Counted from the first letter of the stretch, positions 1 to 8,389 are shown. The stretch is 64,000 bases of DNA from Streptomyces pseudovenezuelae (GCF_001513955.1 NZ_KQ948144.1:1006637-1070636); one strand, 5' to 3'. Numbers and translations: made by a program. The notes: generated by a model not told the origin, from the letters alone.

Positions 1-2785
1 GCCGGCCCAGCCGGACGCCTTCGTGCCAGAGACCGCGGTCTGCCGTGAGGGGGAGCCGCACGCCGAGGGAGTTCAGGTCGTTCGCAAAGGTCTCGGTGAA
101 GGTCGTGTGGGCAGTGATCCCGGCTATGTAGGCGGCGAGATCCTCGACGGGTACCGCCCGTACGCCGAAGGAATTGGCCAGGTGCTCCAGGAGACCGGGC
201 GCGGTGTTCGGTGAGCCATCCGCGTGCTTCAGCGGTAGAACCCGACCTCCGTTGTTGTTGAAGTAGTGCACGTCAGGCACCAACGCCGTGAACACCAGCG
301 CCGGGCCCTTGGAAATGGGCTGTCTGTGCTGCTCGACGATGAACAGCTGGTCGGCGCGTTGGCACTGCCAGAGTTCTGGCCGGGGATAGTCGATGACTCG
401 GCCGTCCGGGATCAGCCACTGGCGGTCGAAGCTCCGGCGCGCGATGGGCACAGGATCTGGGCAAGCGGATCGCTCTGAGCTGAGGGCCTTGCCGGGAACG
501 TGGCGCCCCGGAAACGGCCGCGGTCGGCTGTGCATCTGCCGGTCGCGGGTCTCCTTCATGAGTGTCTGTTGGACTGCGGCATCGGATTCGTGCACAAGCC
601 TGTCCCAACGCTGCCGCAGGACATCGGGATCTGGTCCGACGACCCACGTACGGTTCGGATTGAAACCAGGTTTGTGCCAGGGCAGCAATGACCCGATCTC
701 GGGGAATGTGTCCCAGTCGCACTCGGAGGCCGGTGTGAAGGGGGCGTACCCATCGGGCCGGACTGCCTGCCAGCCGGGGCCATCAATGGCCAACGCACGC
801 AGCTGCGCGGTCTTCTCGGCACGACTGCCGTGGAGGGCGGTGTAGTGCACCGGCGTGATGTCCTTCGGCTTCGTGTCACGGCGTCGCACGAAGATGGCGA
901 CGGCGAGTTCGCGCTGCACGCCGGGGAAGAAGCGGGTGGAGATCGGAGGTTGCTTCCCTTCCGGTGTCAGGTCGATGATCCACCCTTCTGAACAGGTACT
1001 GCGTAGGTATTCGCGCATTCGCTGGAAAGCGGGCCCGCGCAGGAATCCCGCGGTTGATACAAAGCACACGATCCCCTGATGGTGGTCTGGGCGATGCTGC
1101 TCGAAGACCTTGTGAGTCGCCCAACGCCAGAAATAGACGTAGAGGTTCTTGAGTTTGTTCTCGTGTCGGCCGTTCTTGCCGCCAAGTCGGAAGCGGTCGA
1201 GGAGCGGTGGACCATGTCCTTCCGAGCCTGATTCGATCCAGCCGCCCTCGCCCTGAGCACGCTCACGATCAGGAGGATTGCCGATCACGACCGTCAGGCG
1301 TTCCTCGCGCTTGATCAGGTTCGCCTTCTCGGCGTCCGTCCTCAGCGGCGCCATCGCGGCTCCACCCATGTCGAAGAGATCTGATGGCCGCCAGGGATCG
1401 GCCAGTGTGTCGGTGAGGTGGAGCCGAAGGTCCCGCAACCGGATGTCCGCGTCCTGGGCCCGCAGGGTCTGCGCGATGCGCATCTGGGCCACGGCATAGG
1501 CGGCCATCTGCTTCTCGAAGCCGATGAGTCTGCGGGAGAGTTCTTCCACAGCTTCGGCACGGAAGCCCTCGTTACCGCCCGCGGACCGCCGTTCGGCCAC
1601 GAGGCCGATGATGGAGCTGAGGAACGTACCGGTGCCCATGGCGGGATCGATGATGGAGACGCGCTCGTCGGCGAATCCCTCGTGGCAGTTGAGTTTCAGG
1701 CGCAGGATTTCGTCGACGAGGCGGACCATTTCGTCGACGAGGGGTGCCGGCGTGTAGTAAGTACCCGACGCCTTGCGGAGGTTGGGGTCGTACTCCTGTA
1801 AGAAGTGCTCGTAGAGGTGAATGTGGACGTCGGGTTCGCGTTCGAGGATCGCCGGCCAGTCGACTGCGTCAATGACACGGACCAGCATGTCGAGACTGTT
1901 CCTGAACTGCCCTTCCACGTGATCCGTGAGGATCTGCAGCGCCCTTCCCATCACGGTGTGGTCGGATCCGAGCTGCCGCCCTACGTCATGCAGGCTCTGC
2001 TCGGTAAGCGGGATGCGCTCGGCCTTGGCCAGCAGCAGGGCGAAGGTGACCGTTTGCGCGTAGCGGTCGGCGAAAGCGACATGAGGGTCCCGTTCGTCGG
2101 TCCGCGGGAACAGGACGTTCTCCCAGGTCTTGGCCAATTCGGTGAACGGTCGCTCGCGCCTGCCCGCAGGGCCCCGTGCCTCATCCTCCAGCCGATGTAC
2201 GACCTCGACCCTCAGCAATCCGCAGAGCGGAGCTACGGATGCCACCAACTGCCTTATCGTGCGGAGCGGCTCGGGCTGCCAGCTAAGAAACTCTCGTAGG
2301 AGCCGCTCGAATGCTGCAGCAGATGGACCAGCGGCCTGGAGACGTGTCCCGGCACGATACAGATCACCCGTCAGATGTACGGTCTCCCCGTGCTGCTGCC
2401 CCAGCCGGTACAACATCCAGCTCTGCCCGTTCGTGTAGATCAAGTTGGGTAACTTGGACATGCCGTCCCACTGCTTACGGTCGTTCCCGCGCAGTGCTCC
2501 TGGGCTGATATCGGCCTTGCCCGGGCTCTTGAGCTCGACGTACCCCATGATCCGCTGTCGATCCTGCCCGATGCGGGCCGCGAGATCTGGGCGGATCCCC
2601 AGGTCAGGGCGCCTCGCCTCGGGGTGGAGGTGCAATTCGAGGCCCAATTGGGCCGCTGCGGCCATGAGAAGGTTCTCCACCGGCCGTCGGATCGCCGCCT
2701 CATCCTCCGATACATGCCCGAGGATCTGCCTGCACTCCGCCCCGAACTCCGCGACGATCTGATCGATCCAGCCATTGGCCGCCAT
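1..2785 (-). CDS. Type ISP/IIG-like single-chain restriction-modification enzyme (3' end beyond window)
   Basis: The reading frame is open from an ATG at 2785 to the left edge (about 928 residues) and continues outside. Near the N-terminus, PD at residues 60-61 followed by GYVELKSPGK with E84-x-K86 fits a PD-(D/E)xK nuclease. A helical stretch follows. The adenine methyltransferase core has motif I DPAMGTGTF at about 380-388 and motif IV at 503-506. The region after 750 (HADGSPNTAPGLLEHL, VEDLAAYIAGITAHTTF, GVRLPLTADRGLW) resembles the specificity domain of type ISP enzymes. I see no Walker or DEAD motor between nuclease and methylase, so the architecture is closer to type IIG than to LlaBIII. 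Motif IV reads NPPD instead of NPPY/F/W, which is odd. It would methylate and cut foreign DNA alone. The start is supported by a G-rich stretch upstream and an in-frame stop at 2828-2830. Confidence 0.85.
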   Translation of the reverse strand, partial: MAANGWIDQIVAEFGAECRQILGHVSEDEAAIRRPVENLLMAAAAQLGLELHLHPEARRPDLGIRPDLAARIGQDRQRIMGYVELKSPGKADISPGALRGNDRKQWDGMSKLPNLIYTNGQSWMLYRLGQQHGETVHLTGDLYRAGTRLQAAGPSAAAFERLLREFLSWQPEPLRTIRQLVASVAPLCGLLRVEVVHRLEDEARGPAGRRERPFTELAKTWENVLFPRTDERDPHVAFADRYAQTVTFALLLAKAERIPLTEQSLHDVGRQLGSDHTVMGRALQILTDHVEGQFRNSLDMLVRVIDAVDWPAILEREPDVHIHLYEHFLQEYDPNLRKASGTYYTPAPLVDEMVRLVDEILRLKLNCHEGFADERVSIIDPAMGTGTFLSSIIGLVAERRSAGGNEGFRAEAVEELSRRLIGFEKQMAAYAVAQMRIAQTLRAQDADIRLRDLRLHLTDTLADPWRPSDLFDMGGAAMAPLRTDAEKANLIKREERLTVVIGNPPDRERAQGEGGWIESGSEGHGPPLLDRFRLGGKNGRHENKLKNLYVYFWRWATHKVFEQHRPDHHQGIVCFVSTAGFLRGPAFQRMREYLRSTCSEGWIIDLTPEGKQPPISTRFFPGVQRELAVAIFVRRRDTKPKDITPVHYTALHGSRAEKTAQLRALAIDGPGWQAVRPDGYAPFTPASECDWDTFPEIGSLLPWHKPGFNPNRTWVVGPDPDVLRQRWDRLVHESDAAVQQTLMKETRDRQMHSRPRPFPGRHVPGKALSSERSACPDPVPIARRSFDRQWLIPDGRVIDYPRPELWQCQRADQLFIVEQHRQPISKGPALVFTALVPDVHYFNNNGGRVLPLKHADGSPNTAPGLLEHLANSFGVRAVPVEDLAAYIAGITAHTTFTETFANDLNSLGVRLPLTADRGLWHEGVRLGR

Positions 2786-2849
2786 CGGCGCCGCCCCCCC
2801 GTAGGCTTGCTCTCCGGAAACCTCGGACTACTCACGGTAAATAAGGATC

Positions 2850-3230
2850 AGTGGGCCGTCGAGAGTGCCTCTGGCAGGTCGGGCCGTTCTCACCGGCGAC
2901 CAGATCGGTGGCCTTCACTCGACCCTGCGTGACCGTGAGGCGCGTGCCGTTGAGGACGTGGCCGCTGTCCGTCTCAACGATCGGCCGGGCTCCGGCGGCC
3001 GCGGTGACTGCGAGCCGCGCGTGGAGTCGAGGGCGGCGGTGCCGCCGAAGTCGTAGCTCGCCCCGACGCAATCGGTATCCCGGCCGCCTCCAGGTTTGCC
3101 CCGGGAGGGTGCAGTGGTCCCTCGGGGGCGATGTCCTGCATGGTCCCGAAGGAAGTTGATGGTGTGCCGACCCCGTTGCTCCGGTTCAAGCTCGGTGTCC
3201 TGAGTGCACCACGAACAGGTGAATCCTCCG
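2850..3230 (-). pseudogene. Possible frameshifted gene remnant in the 2786-3303 gap
   Basis: This 518-bp gap has no intact gene. On the minus strand one frame reads VGASYDFGGTAALDST and an adjacent frame continues with LAVTAAAGARPIVETDS and then HVLNGTRLTVTQGRV. Joined by one frameshift, this resembles the beta-sandwich start of DUF4352-like extracellular domains. The match is from memory and short, so it is weak. No start codon with a ribosome site is evident. The rest of the gap shows nothing I can name. Confidence 0.25.
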
Positions 3231-3303
3231 GTTTGAGGAAACCGTGCGAGATCTGAGCGAGTCACACACCTCGCATCGCACGACCTCTGCCCCAGGGGGG
3301 ACC

Positions 3304-3927
3304 ATGAATCAGCAGCACCCGCCACAGCAGCCCGGTTGGGGCGGCAGCCCTCAACAGCCCTTTGGCCAGACGCCGTTCATGCCTCCGCCACCGAAGAAGG
3401 CGGGTGCGGGGAAGGTCATCGGGTTGGGCTGTCTCGGTCTCGTCGGTCTCTTCGTTCTGATCGCCCTCATCGGCGCGGTGGCGAGCGGCGGCTCTGGCTC
3501 GAACAACAACAAGAACACCGACGACGCCAAAAGCACTGACGGCACCAAGAGCGTGGGCGACACCAAGACTGGCGGCTCCGCGTCAGAGGGCGACAAGAAG
3601 CTCGGCAGCGAGCGGAAGCCCGGCAAGAAGGTCGTCGTATTCAAGGTGTGGGGCACCGCGCCCGCCGGCGCCCTGGGGCCGCTCAACATCACCTACGGGT
3701 CCGACTCCGACAATCGCGACGGCGACTTCAAGGACGGCGAGTTCAAGGCCACCTTGCCTCTCGATGACGACGCCCTGTACTTCAACGTCACCGCACAACT
3801 CCAGGGGTCCGGGGACATCCACTGCTCCGTCACGGTCGGCGGGAAGACCAAGAAAGCTCATGCGGCCGGCGACTACAACATCTGCAGTGCCCAGCTCAGT
3901 GCGGGCTTGCTGGGAGGGTGGGGCTGA
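3304..3927 (+). CDS. MmpS-like membrane-anchored extracellular protein
   Basis: The product is 207 residues. A Pro/Gln-rich cytoplasmic tail (1-36) is followed by one membrane segment (about 38-60), a low-complexity Asn/Asp/Thr/Lys linker to about 105, and a C-terminal domain with VVFKVWG, LNITYGSDS, a central LPLDDDA and a late IHCSVTVGGK. These spaced features resemble the MmpS/transport-accessory fold, with a conserved cysteine in the C-I-V strand. ATG at 3304 was chosen over an in-frame start at 3244 because a CAGGGGGGACC ribosome site lies directly before it. It is followed after two bases by another single-pass protein, so the two are probably co-transcribed. No MmpL partner is visible. 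Function is unknown; a cell-surface binding or lipid-related role is a guess. Confidence 0.8.
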   Translation: MNQQHPPQQPGWGGSPQQPFGQTPFMPPPPKKAGAGKVIGLGCLGLVGLFVLIALIGAVASGGSGSNNNKNTDDAKSTDGTKSVGDTKTGGSASEGDKKLGSERKPGKKVVVFKVWGTAPAGALGPLNITYGSDSDNRDGDFKDGEFKATLPLDDDALYFNVTAQLQGSGDIHCSVTVGGKTKKAHAAGDYNICSAQLSAGLLGGWG

Positions 3928-3929
3928 CG

Positions 3930-4535
3930 ATGACCGAGAGCACTCCGCGACCTCCCGCCACACCTCCGCAGCACCCTCTCCCGCCGCTCGCGCCGTTGCC
4001 GCCGTCCCCGTTGGCCGAGGTACCGGTCCCGCCGGTCCCGCCGAAGAAGCACCGCACCCACGCGATCATCATCGGCTCGGCTGCCGCCGTGATCGCCGCG
4101 ATCGTCACCACGGGCATCGTCGTCGTGGGGGTCACAAAGGGGTCCGCCCACGACGACGACAAGCCGGCCACCGCCGTCGCGTCGAGCATCCCGGACGAAG
4201 ATGTCGCCACCTCTGTCTCGGAACCGACGTACGTCGAGGCCGACGCCGACAGCTTCTCGATCGACCTGCGCGTCACCGCGCGGCAGTGCTTCGGCTCGGC
4301 GGGCTGCAATGTGACCGTGGAACCGGAGCTCACTTACCTGGGCAGCAGCGGAGACTTGGATCCGGACGCGGTCTACGAGATCACCTACGAGATTCACGGC
4401 GACGAGTCCGGGCCGGTCATCCAGACCGCCGAGCTGACGAACCAGACCAGCCTCAGCTACAGACCGTCCCTGATCAGCACTGCTTCGGCGAGCACAGAGC
4501 CCTCCGTGGAGATCACTGACGTCCAGGAGGGGTGA
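3930..4535 (+). CDS. Single-pass membrane protein with extracellular domain, unknown function
   Basis: The 201-residue product starts with a proline-rich cytoplasmic tail (1-38) and a positively charged KKHRTH stretch, then one membrane helix at about 44-67. The extracellular part (about 100-200) is rich in beta-prone and acidic residues and contains a close cysteine pair (CFGSAGC near 131-137). It starts two bases after the stop of the MmpS-like gene. A GGAGGGTGGGG ribosome site at 3912-3922 supports ATG 3930 over the in-frame start at 3918. The same layout (Pro-rich tail, one helix, beta domain) suggests the two neighbours act together at the cell surface. I do not recognise a named family. 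Confidence 0.75.
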   Translation: MTESTPRPPATPPQHPLPPLAPLPPSPLAEVPVPPVPPKKHRTHAIIIGSAAAVIAAIVTTGIVVVGVTKGSAHDDDKPATAVASSIPDEDVATSVSEPTYVEADADSFSIDLRVTARQCFGSAGCNVTVEPELTYLGSSGDLDPDAVYEITYEIHGDESGPVIQTAELTNQTSLSYRPSLISTASASTEPSVEITDVQEG

Positions 4536-4626
4536 ACCCCGCCGTATGTCCCACCAGGTCCCAACCGCGTGACGCCCCCACCTCCGACCCGGGAGGTGGG
4601 CGCCGCGCGACTCATCCGAGGTGGGC

Positions 4627-4872
4627 CTACGGCTCTTCCGGACTCTCCTTGGCCGCTTTGGCCAGCCAGGACTGGCAAGCCCACCGAGCGAGCCCGCCCA
4701 CGGCGAGGGCCACGAGGATGGCGCCCCAGTCGATGACGTGCGGCAGTCCGGGGCAGAAGGCGAAGAACGCGAGCGTGGCGACGAGACCTGCGACGAACGA
4801 GACGATTCCGGCGCGCCGTCGCTTCACTTCCCATTCCCGGCCCACGGTTTTCCTCTGCTGCTGCTCGACCAT
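4627..4872 (-). CDS. Small two-helix membrane protein
   Basis: The product is 81 residues with a basic N-terminus (QQQRKTVGREWEVKRRR) and two hydrophobic segments at about 21-40 and 46-62, ending in a charged tail. Its ATG lies 7 bases after the stop of the secreted protein gene upstream, so the pair very likely forms one transcript. No family is recognised. The short size and weak ribosome site (AAGTGAGTCC) make this a moderate call; the membrane profile and tight spacing favour it. It may anchor, export or protect against the secreted neighbour, but nothing in the sequence proves this. Confidence 0.6.
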   Translation of the reverse strand: MVEQQQRKTVGREWEVKRRRAGIVSFVAGLVATLAFFAFCPGLPHVIDWGAILVALAVGGLARWACQSWLAKAAKESPEEP

Positions 4873-4879
4873 GTAGGAC

Positions 4880-5338
4880 TCACTTGGTGATGTGGTGGCA
4901 CTGGCTTACTCGGCGCACCCCGTTGACGTAGAGATGCGCGCACGCCTTGCCATAACGAGGGAGTGTCCGGGGAGAGTTGTTCCGCATCGGGTCGATCTTG
5001 CACTCATTGTGTGTCCTGCCGCGTGATGTGCGATACGTGCGGTTGTCGGTGTCGGCGTAGGTGAAGTCGATGCGCCAGTTGCAGAAGCCGGGGCTGATCG
5101 CGGCGACGAAGGCGCAGTCGACGCCGGCGTTCTGATAGGTGATCTTCCTGCCGCTGCCACGGATGGCATGGGTGAACATGCATCCCGTGGGAACCTTCAT
5201 CGTCACACCGCCCACGCTGTACTCGAAGGTGCGTACAGGAGTGGACCCGATCGCGGTGGCGTGTGCTGCTGTCGCAGGGGTGAGGGCGAGAACCGCTGCG
5301 GTGGCCAGAGCTGTGGTGAGCCGCGTGACGTGGGGCAT
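4880..5338 (-). CDS. Secreted cysteine-containing protein, unknown function
   Basis: The 152-residue product has a clear Sec signal peptide (TTALATAAVLALTPATAAHA, cleavage near residue 28). The mature part has six cysteines (GCMF, VDCAF, GFCNW, NECK, KACAH, SQCHH), consistent with three disulfides. It is basic and about 124 residues long. ATG 5338 was chosen; an in-frame TTG at 5344 has better spacing to the GAAGGGACC ribosome site, so the start is uncertain by two codons. It precedes the small membrane gene by 7 bases. No catalytic motif is recognised. An extracellular inhibitor, toxin or binding protein is possible but unproven. Confidence 0.72.
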   Translation of the reverse strand: MPHVTRLTTALATAAVLALTPATAAHATAIGSTPVRTFEYSVGGVTMKVPTGCMFTHAIRGSGRKITYQNAGVDCAFVAAISPGFCNWRIDFTYADTDNRTYRTSRGRTHNECKIDPMRNNSPRTLPRYGKACAHLYVNGVRRVSQCHHITK

Positions 5339-5562
5339 GACCAAGGTGGTCCCTTCTGGTGATCTCCTGACGAGGCACCTCGGACAACAGGGTTCTGCGG
5401 CTGGTGGTTGTGTGATTCCGCCCGGTTCACCGCGATTGAGTGATCATGCGTAGCTCCGCTGACCTGCGGAAACGTTTATGGCGCACCGGGATCGGGACAC
5501 CTTGCTCTGGCAGCGAAACCCCCTGAGTGTTGCAGCGGTTGCTCGTCGCCCGTGGCAGACGA

Positions 5563-6060
5563 TCACTCCACGCCTGCCGGTGCCAGATCCGTCGCGTTGA
5601 TGCGCCGGCGCCGTCCTCCGTACACGTCACCACGTCCGTGATCCGTCCACCGAATGGGCCGGGCAAGTACACGCCCGACCCGATTGAGAAGCACCTGCCG
5701 GGGATGAGGTACGTCGTATCGGTCTCGGTGCGGTACGGCGGCTCGTGTGCGGTGAGGGGGCGGTAGATGGTGAGCGGCAGGGACTCCTGGAGGCCGAGGA
5801 GGTGTACGGCCCAGGTGGTGTCGGAGACGGCGTAGCGGCCGTTGGGGCGGAGGAGGTCGGTGGCTGCCGCGTACGGGTCCTGGCCGTCGCGTCAGTCGGA
5901 GATGCGGACGGCGTCCGTGCCGGGCGGGAAGACGAGGGGGTGGGGCGTTCTGTCGTCGCGGTCGGGTGGTGTCCGCACAGATGGGCCAGGTCGGGGCCGG
6001 GGGATGAGCAGGAGGGGACGGGGTGTCCTCCACGGGGCCTCTCCGACCGCTGTCGTCGTC
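5563..6060 (-). pseudogene. Decayed M24 Xaa-Pro aminopeptidase/dipeptidase
   Basis: Fragments in several frames align in order to an M24B peptidase. DLAHLCGHHPTATTER, LVFPPGTDAVRISD, DPYAAATDLLRPNGRYAVSD and TTWAVHLLGLQESLP come from the N-terminal domain. They are joined directly to HEPPY, PGRCFSIGSGVYLPGPFGGR and VVTCTEDG from the C-terminus, ending INATDLAPAGVE with TGA at 5563. At least two frameshifts (after the ATTERPTP region and after TEDG), one in-frame TGA where the family has Trp (RISD*RDG) and an internal deletion removing most of the catalytic domain make it non-functional. The family assignment rests on recalled consensus. Nothing else is seen between 5339 and 6148. Confidence 0.8.
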
Positions 6061-6148
6061 TGGTTCATCGTCGGAGGAGTGGGGTGTGGGGGCTCGGGGG
6101 CTTAGACCGGCCGGGTGACGGGTTGTCGCGCCGGCCATGGTGGGTAGG

Positions 6149-6502
6149 TCACCGGGCCCCGGGGTCCAGCGAACGCTCCGTCACCCGCCTCAGATGGCGG
6201 TGGAAGACCTCCCGCGTGTCCGGCGTCAGCGTGCGCAGCGCCACCAGTGCCGTGATCACCACGTCGCACAGCTCGCCCTGTACGTCCTCCCAGGTGTGGC
6301 TGACGCCCTTGCGGGGGTTCTGGCCGATCGCCCCGATGACCGCCTCGGAGACCTCGCCGACCTCCTCGGAGAGTTTCAGCATGCGCAGGAGGAGGCCCTC
6401 GCGGCCGCTCACCGGCTGATCCGTCTCCAGCCAGGTCCACAGGGCGTCGACGGACTTCCAGAGGTCGGGAGTGGAGGCGGGGGTCGGGGCGTGATCACTC
6501 AT
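6149..6502 (-). CDS. MazG-like nucleotide pyrophosphohydrolase
   Basis: The 117-residue product is all-alpha and carries the MazG-type metal-binding pattern: LRMLKLSEEVGEVSEAVIG (E-E-x-x-E around residues 46-53) and later ELCDVVITALVAL (E-x-x-D near 83-86). Family members hydrolyse nucleoside triphosphates to monophosphate and PPi, often as house-cleaning enzymes, using Mg2+. The length matches short single-domain members. ATG 6502 was chosen as the first start of the frame. It stands alone between the M24 pseudogene and a repeat-rich gap. The substrate cannot be read from sequence. Confidence 0.85.
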   Translation of the reverse strand: MSDHAPTPASTPDLWKSVDALWTWLETDQPVSGREGLLLRMLKLSEEVGEVSEAVIGAIGQNPRKGVSHTWEDVQGELCDVVITALVALRTLTPDTREVFHRHLRRVTERSLDPGAR

Positions 6503-6721
6503 GCGGGGCAGCTTTTCACGGCGCCCGGCGGCGGGACCAAGGGCGCCTGGTCCGGCGTGGGTTCGGTACGGGGCTCGGCTCCTCCCACTGAGCCCCGGCC
6601 CGCACGGGCTCGGCCTTCGTCCGCGTCCCGGTAGCCCTGGTCAGTCTCGCCCGGACAGGGCTACCGGCTGGGTTTGCCCGCCCTGGCACGACTACCGGCT
6701 CTGCTCGGACCAGGCCCCTGG

Positions 6722-7130
6722 CTCCGTCCCGGCCCGCCCAGACGCGGCTGTCGGCTCCGCCCCGCCTGCCCTGACGCGGCTCCGGTCTGCCGCGGCCCTG
6801 CACAGGCCCTGCGTCAAGCCGGACCGGACCGTCTCCGTCCCGGCCCGCCCAGACGCGGCTGTCGGCTCCGCCCCGCCTGCCCTGACGCGGCTCCGGTCTG
6901 CCGCGGCCCTGCACAGGCCCTGCGTCAAGCCGGACCGGACCGTCTCCGTCCCGGCCCGCCCAGACGCCGGCTGTCAGCTCCGCACGCCTGCCCAGACGCG
7001 GCTCCCGTCCGCCGCGTGCCCTACCCAGGCCCTGCGTCAAGCCGGACCGGACCGTTTCCACCCCGGCCCGCCCAGACGTGGCTCCCGTCTCCGCCACGGC
7101 CCCGCAAAGACCCTGCGTCAAGCCAGACCG
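6722..7130. repeat. Tandem repeat of 111 bp (about 3.7 copies)
   Basis: Units begin near 6722, 6833, 6944 and 7056. The first two are essentially identical at 111 bp; the third (112 bp) and fourth are diverged. Each contains the strings ccggcccgcccaga and ccctgcgtcaagccgga. Because 111 is 37 codons, every frame stays open and yields a 37-residue repeat, but no frame has a ribosome site or a plausible protein. The whole gap between mazG and the DoxX gene (6503-7288) is low-complexity, GC-rich DNA without a supported gene. Confidence 0.85.
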
Positions 7131-7288
7131 GACCACGCACGGCTCCGCCCGGACACGGCTCCCGTCTCCGCCCCACCCCTACGCCGACCGCACGTCAAGC
7201 GCAGGCACGACCCCGTCCCACCGGCCAGCCGCGTCTCGCACCGGCGCGATCACGGCCGCCCCCCGGATCCCCCCGGTAAGCCCACCCC

Positions 7289-7864
7289 CTACTCCCCGAA
7301 CAACGCCTCCTCCTCCTCGAACAACGACACCTGCCCGTCATCGCCCCCGCCCTCCTTCTCCTTCAGCCGCCGATTCCGCGCCCCCACGACCAGCGTCGTC
7401 ACCAGTGCCGTCGCGCCGAGTGCCACCGGCACCATCCACCCCCGGTTCACCGTGTGCCCGAGGGCGTGGTCCAGGGAGAGGCGGCCGGGGCCCGTCACCG
7501 CGAGGCCGGCCGCGGTGAGGCCGAGCGTGGCCGCGTACTCGTAGCCGCCGCCCGCGTTGAAGAAGCCGTTGGGCGTGTGCACCGCGGAGGCGCCGGCCAT
7601 CGCGCCGGCCGCCGCCGCACCCGCCGCCGGGGTAGCCAGACCCAGCGCCAGCAGGGTTCCGCCGCCCGCCTCGGCCAGGCCCGCCGCGGTGGCGCTCGCC
7701 TTGCCCGGCGCGTAGCCGACGGACTCCATGAACTGGCCGGTGCCCTCCAGCCCGCCGCCGCCGAACCAGCCGAGCAGTTTCTGCGCGCCGTGGGCGGCCA
7801 GTACACCCCCGGTTCCCAGCCGGAGCAGCAGCAGGCCCAGATCGCGTCGGTCGTAAGCGGTCAC
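7289..7864 (-). CDS. DoxX family membrane protein
   Basis: The product is 191 residues. The DoxX signature is near the N-terminus: RRDLGLLLLRLGTGGVLAAHG then QKLLGWFGGGGLEGT. Four hydrophobic segments follow, including one with the His of SAVHTPNGFFNAGGGYEY, and a final helix at about 150-170. The tail is charged and acidic (DDGQVSLFEEEEALFGE). GTG 7864 was chosen because CTGGGAG lies six bases upstream; a longer frame to 7921 lacks such a site. DoxX-type proteins are small integral membrane proteins tied in some bacteria to quinone or thiol redox reactions. The gene is transcribed away from the SnoaL-like gene. Confidence 0.85.
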   Translation of the reverse strand: MTAYDRRDLGLLLLRLGTGGVLAAHGAQKLLGWFGGGGLEGTGQFMESVGYAPGKASATAAGLAEAGGGTLLALGLATPAAGAAAAGAMAGASAVHTPNGFFNAGGGYEYAATLGLTAAGLAVTGPGRLSLDHALGHTVNRGWMVPVALGATALVTTLVVGARNRRLKEKEGGGDDGQVSLFEEEEALFGE

Positions 7865-7995
7865 GATGACTCCCAGTACAAGAAGCGGAACGGGACCCCC
7901 CTCGCGTTTCCACCGTCGCATCGCTCACACCTGCCCGGAACCCCGCGGGGCCGTTCGGGTGGCGGGCTCGCACCCGCGGTGTGAGGCTGGCCGGC

Positions 7996-8322
7996 ATGAC
8001 GATTCAGACCGCCCGACTGAGCGACCCGGCCGTCCGTGCCTTCGTCTCCGCCGTCAACGCTCATGACCGCGACGCCTTCCTGGCCCTGCTCGCGCCCGGC
8101 GCGACCATGGCGGACGACGGCAGCGACCGTGACCTGGAGGAGTGGGTCGACCGGGAGATCTTCACCTCCCACGGTCACCTCGACGTCGACAACGAGTCCA
8201 ACGGCGGCCGTTCCCTCCTCGCCCACTACCGCAACGACGCCTGGGGCGAGATGCGCACCCGCTGGGACTTCACGGTCGACGCGGACGGCAGGATCTCCCG
8301 CTTCGAGACCGGCCAGGCCTGA
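7996..8322 (+). CDS. SnoaL/NTF2-like (ketosteroid isomerase fold) protein
   Basis: The 108-residue product has the layout of a small NTF2-like protein. VRAFVSAVNAHDRDAFLALL forms the opening helices. The line GATMADDGSDRDLEEWVDREIF is characteristic. Strands ending in TRWDFTVDADGRISRFETGQA close the cone. Many members are enzymes or polyketide-ring cyclases; others bind unknown small ligands, and no catalytic residue can be fixed here. ATG 7996 was chosen; GTG 7981 is in frame and possible. It lies 67 bases before the aldo/keto reductase, with a separate promoter between them. Confidence 0.82.
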   Translation: MTIQTARLSDPAVRAFVSAVNAHDRDAFLALLAPGATMADDGSDRDLEEWVDREIFTSHGHLDVDNESNGGRSLLAHYRNDAWGEMRTRWDFTVDADGRISRFETGQA

Positions 8323-8349
8323 GAAGCGGAGAACCCGCCGCGGAAAGCC

Positions 8350-8381
8350 CTTGCGCTGGAGCGCACTCCAACTCCTAACGT
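8350..8381 (+). promoter_or_regulatory. MerR-type promoter of the aldo/keto reductase gene
   Basis: TTGCGC (8351-8356) and TAACGT (8376-8381) are 19 bp apart. The spacer carries the dyad TGGAG-CGCA-CTCCA at 8357-8370. A 19-bp spacer with a centred dyad is the hallmark of MerR-activated promoters. The ATG follows 8 bases after the -10 hexamer, so the transcript may be leaderless. No MerR gene is in the window. Confidence 0.6.
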
Positions 8382-8389
8382 TCCGGAGC

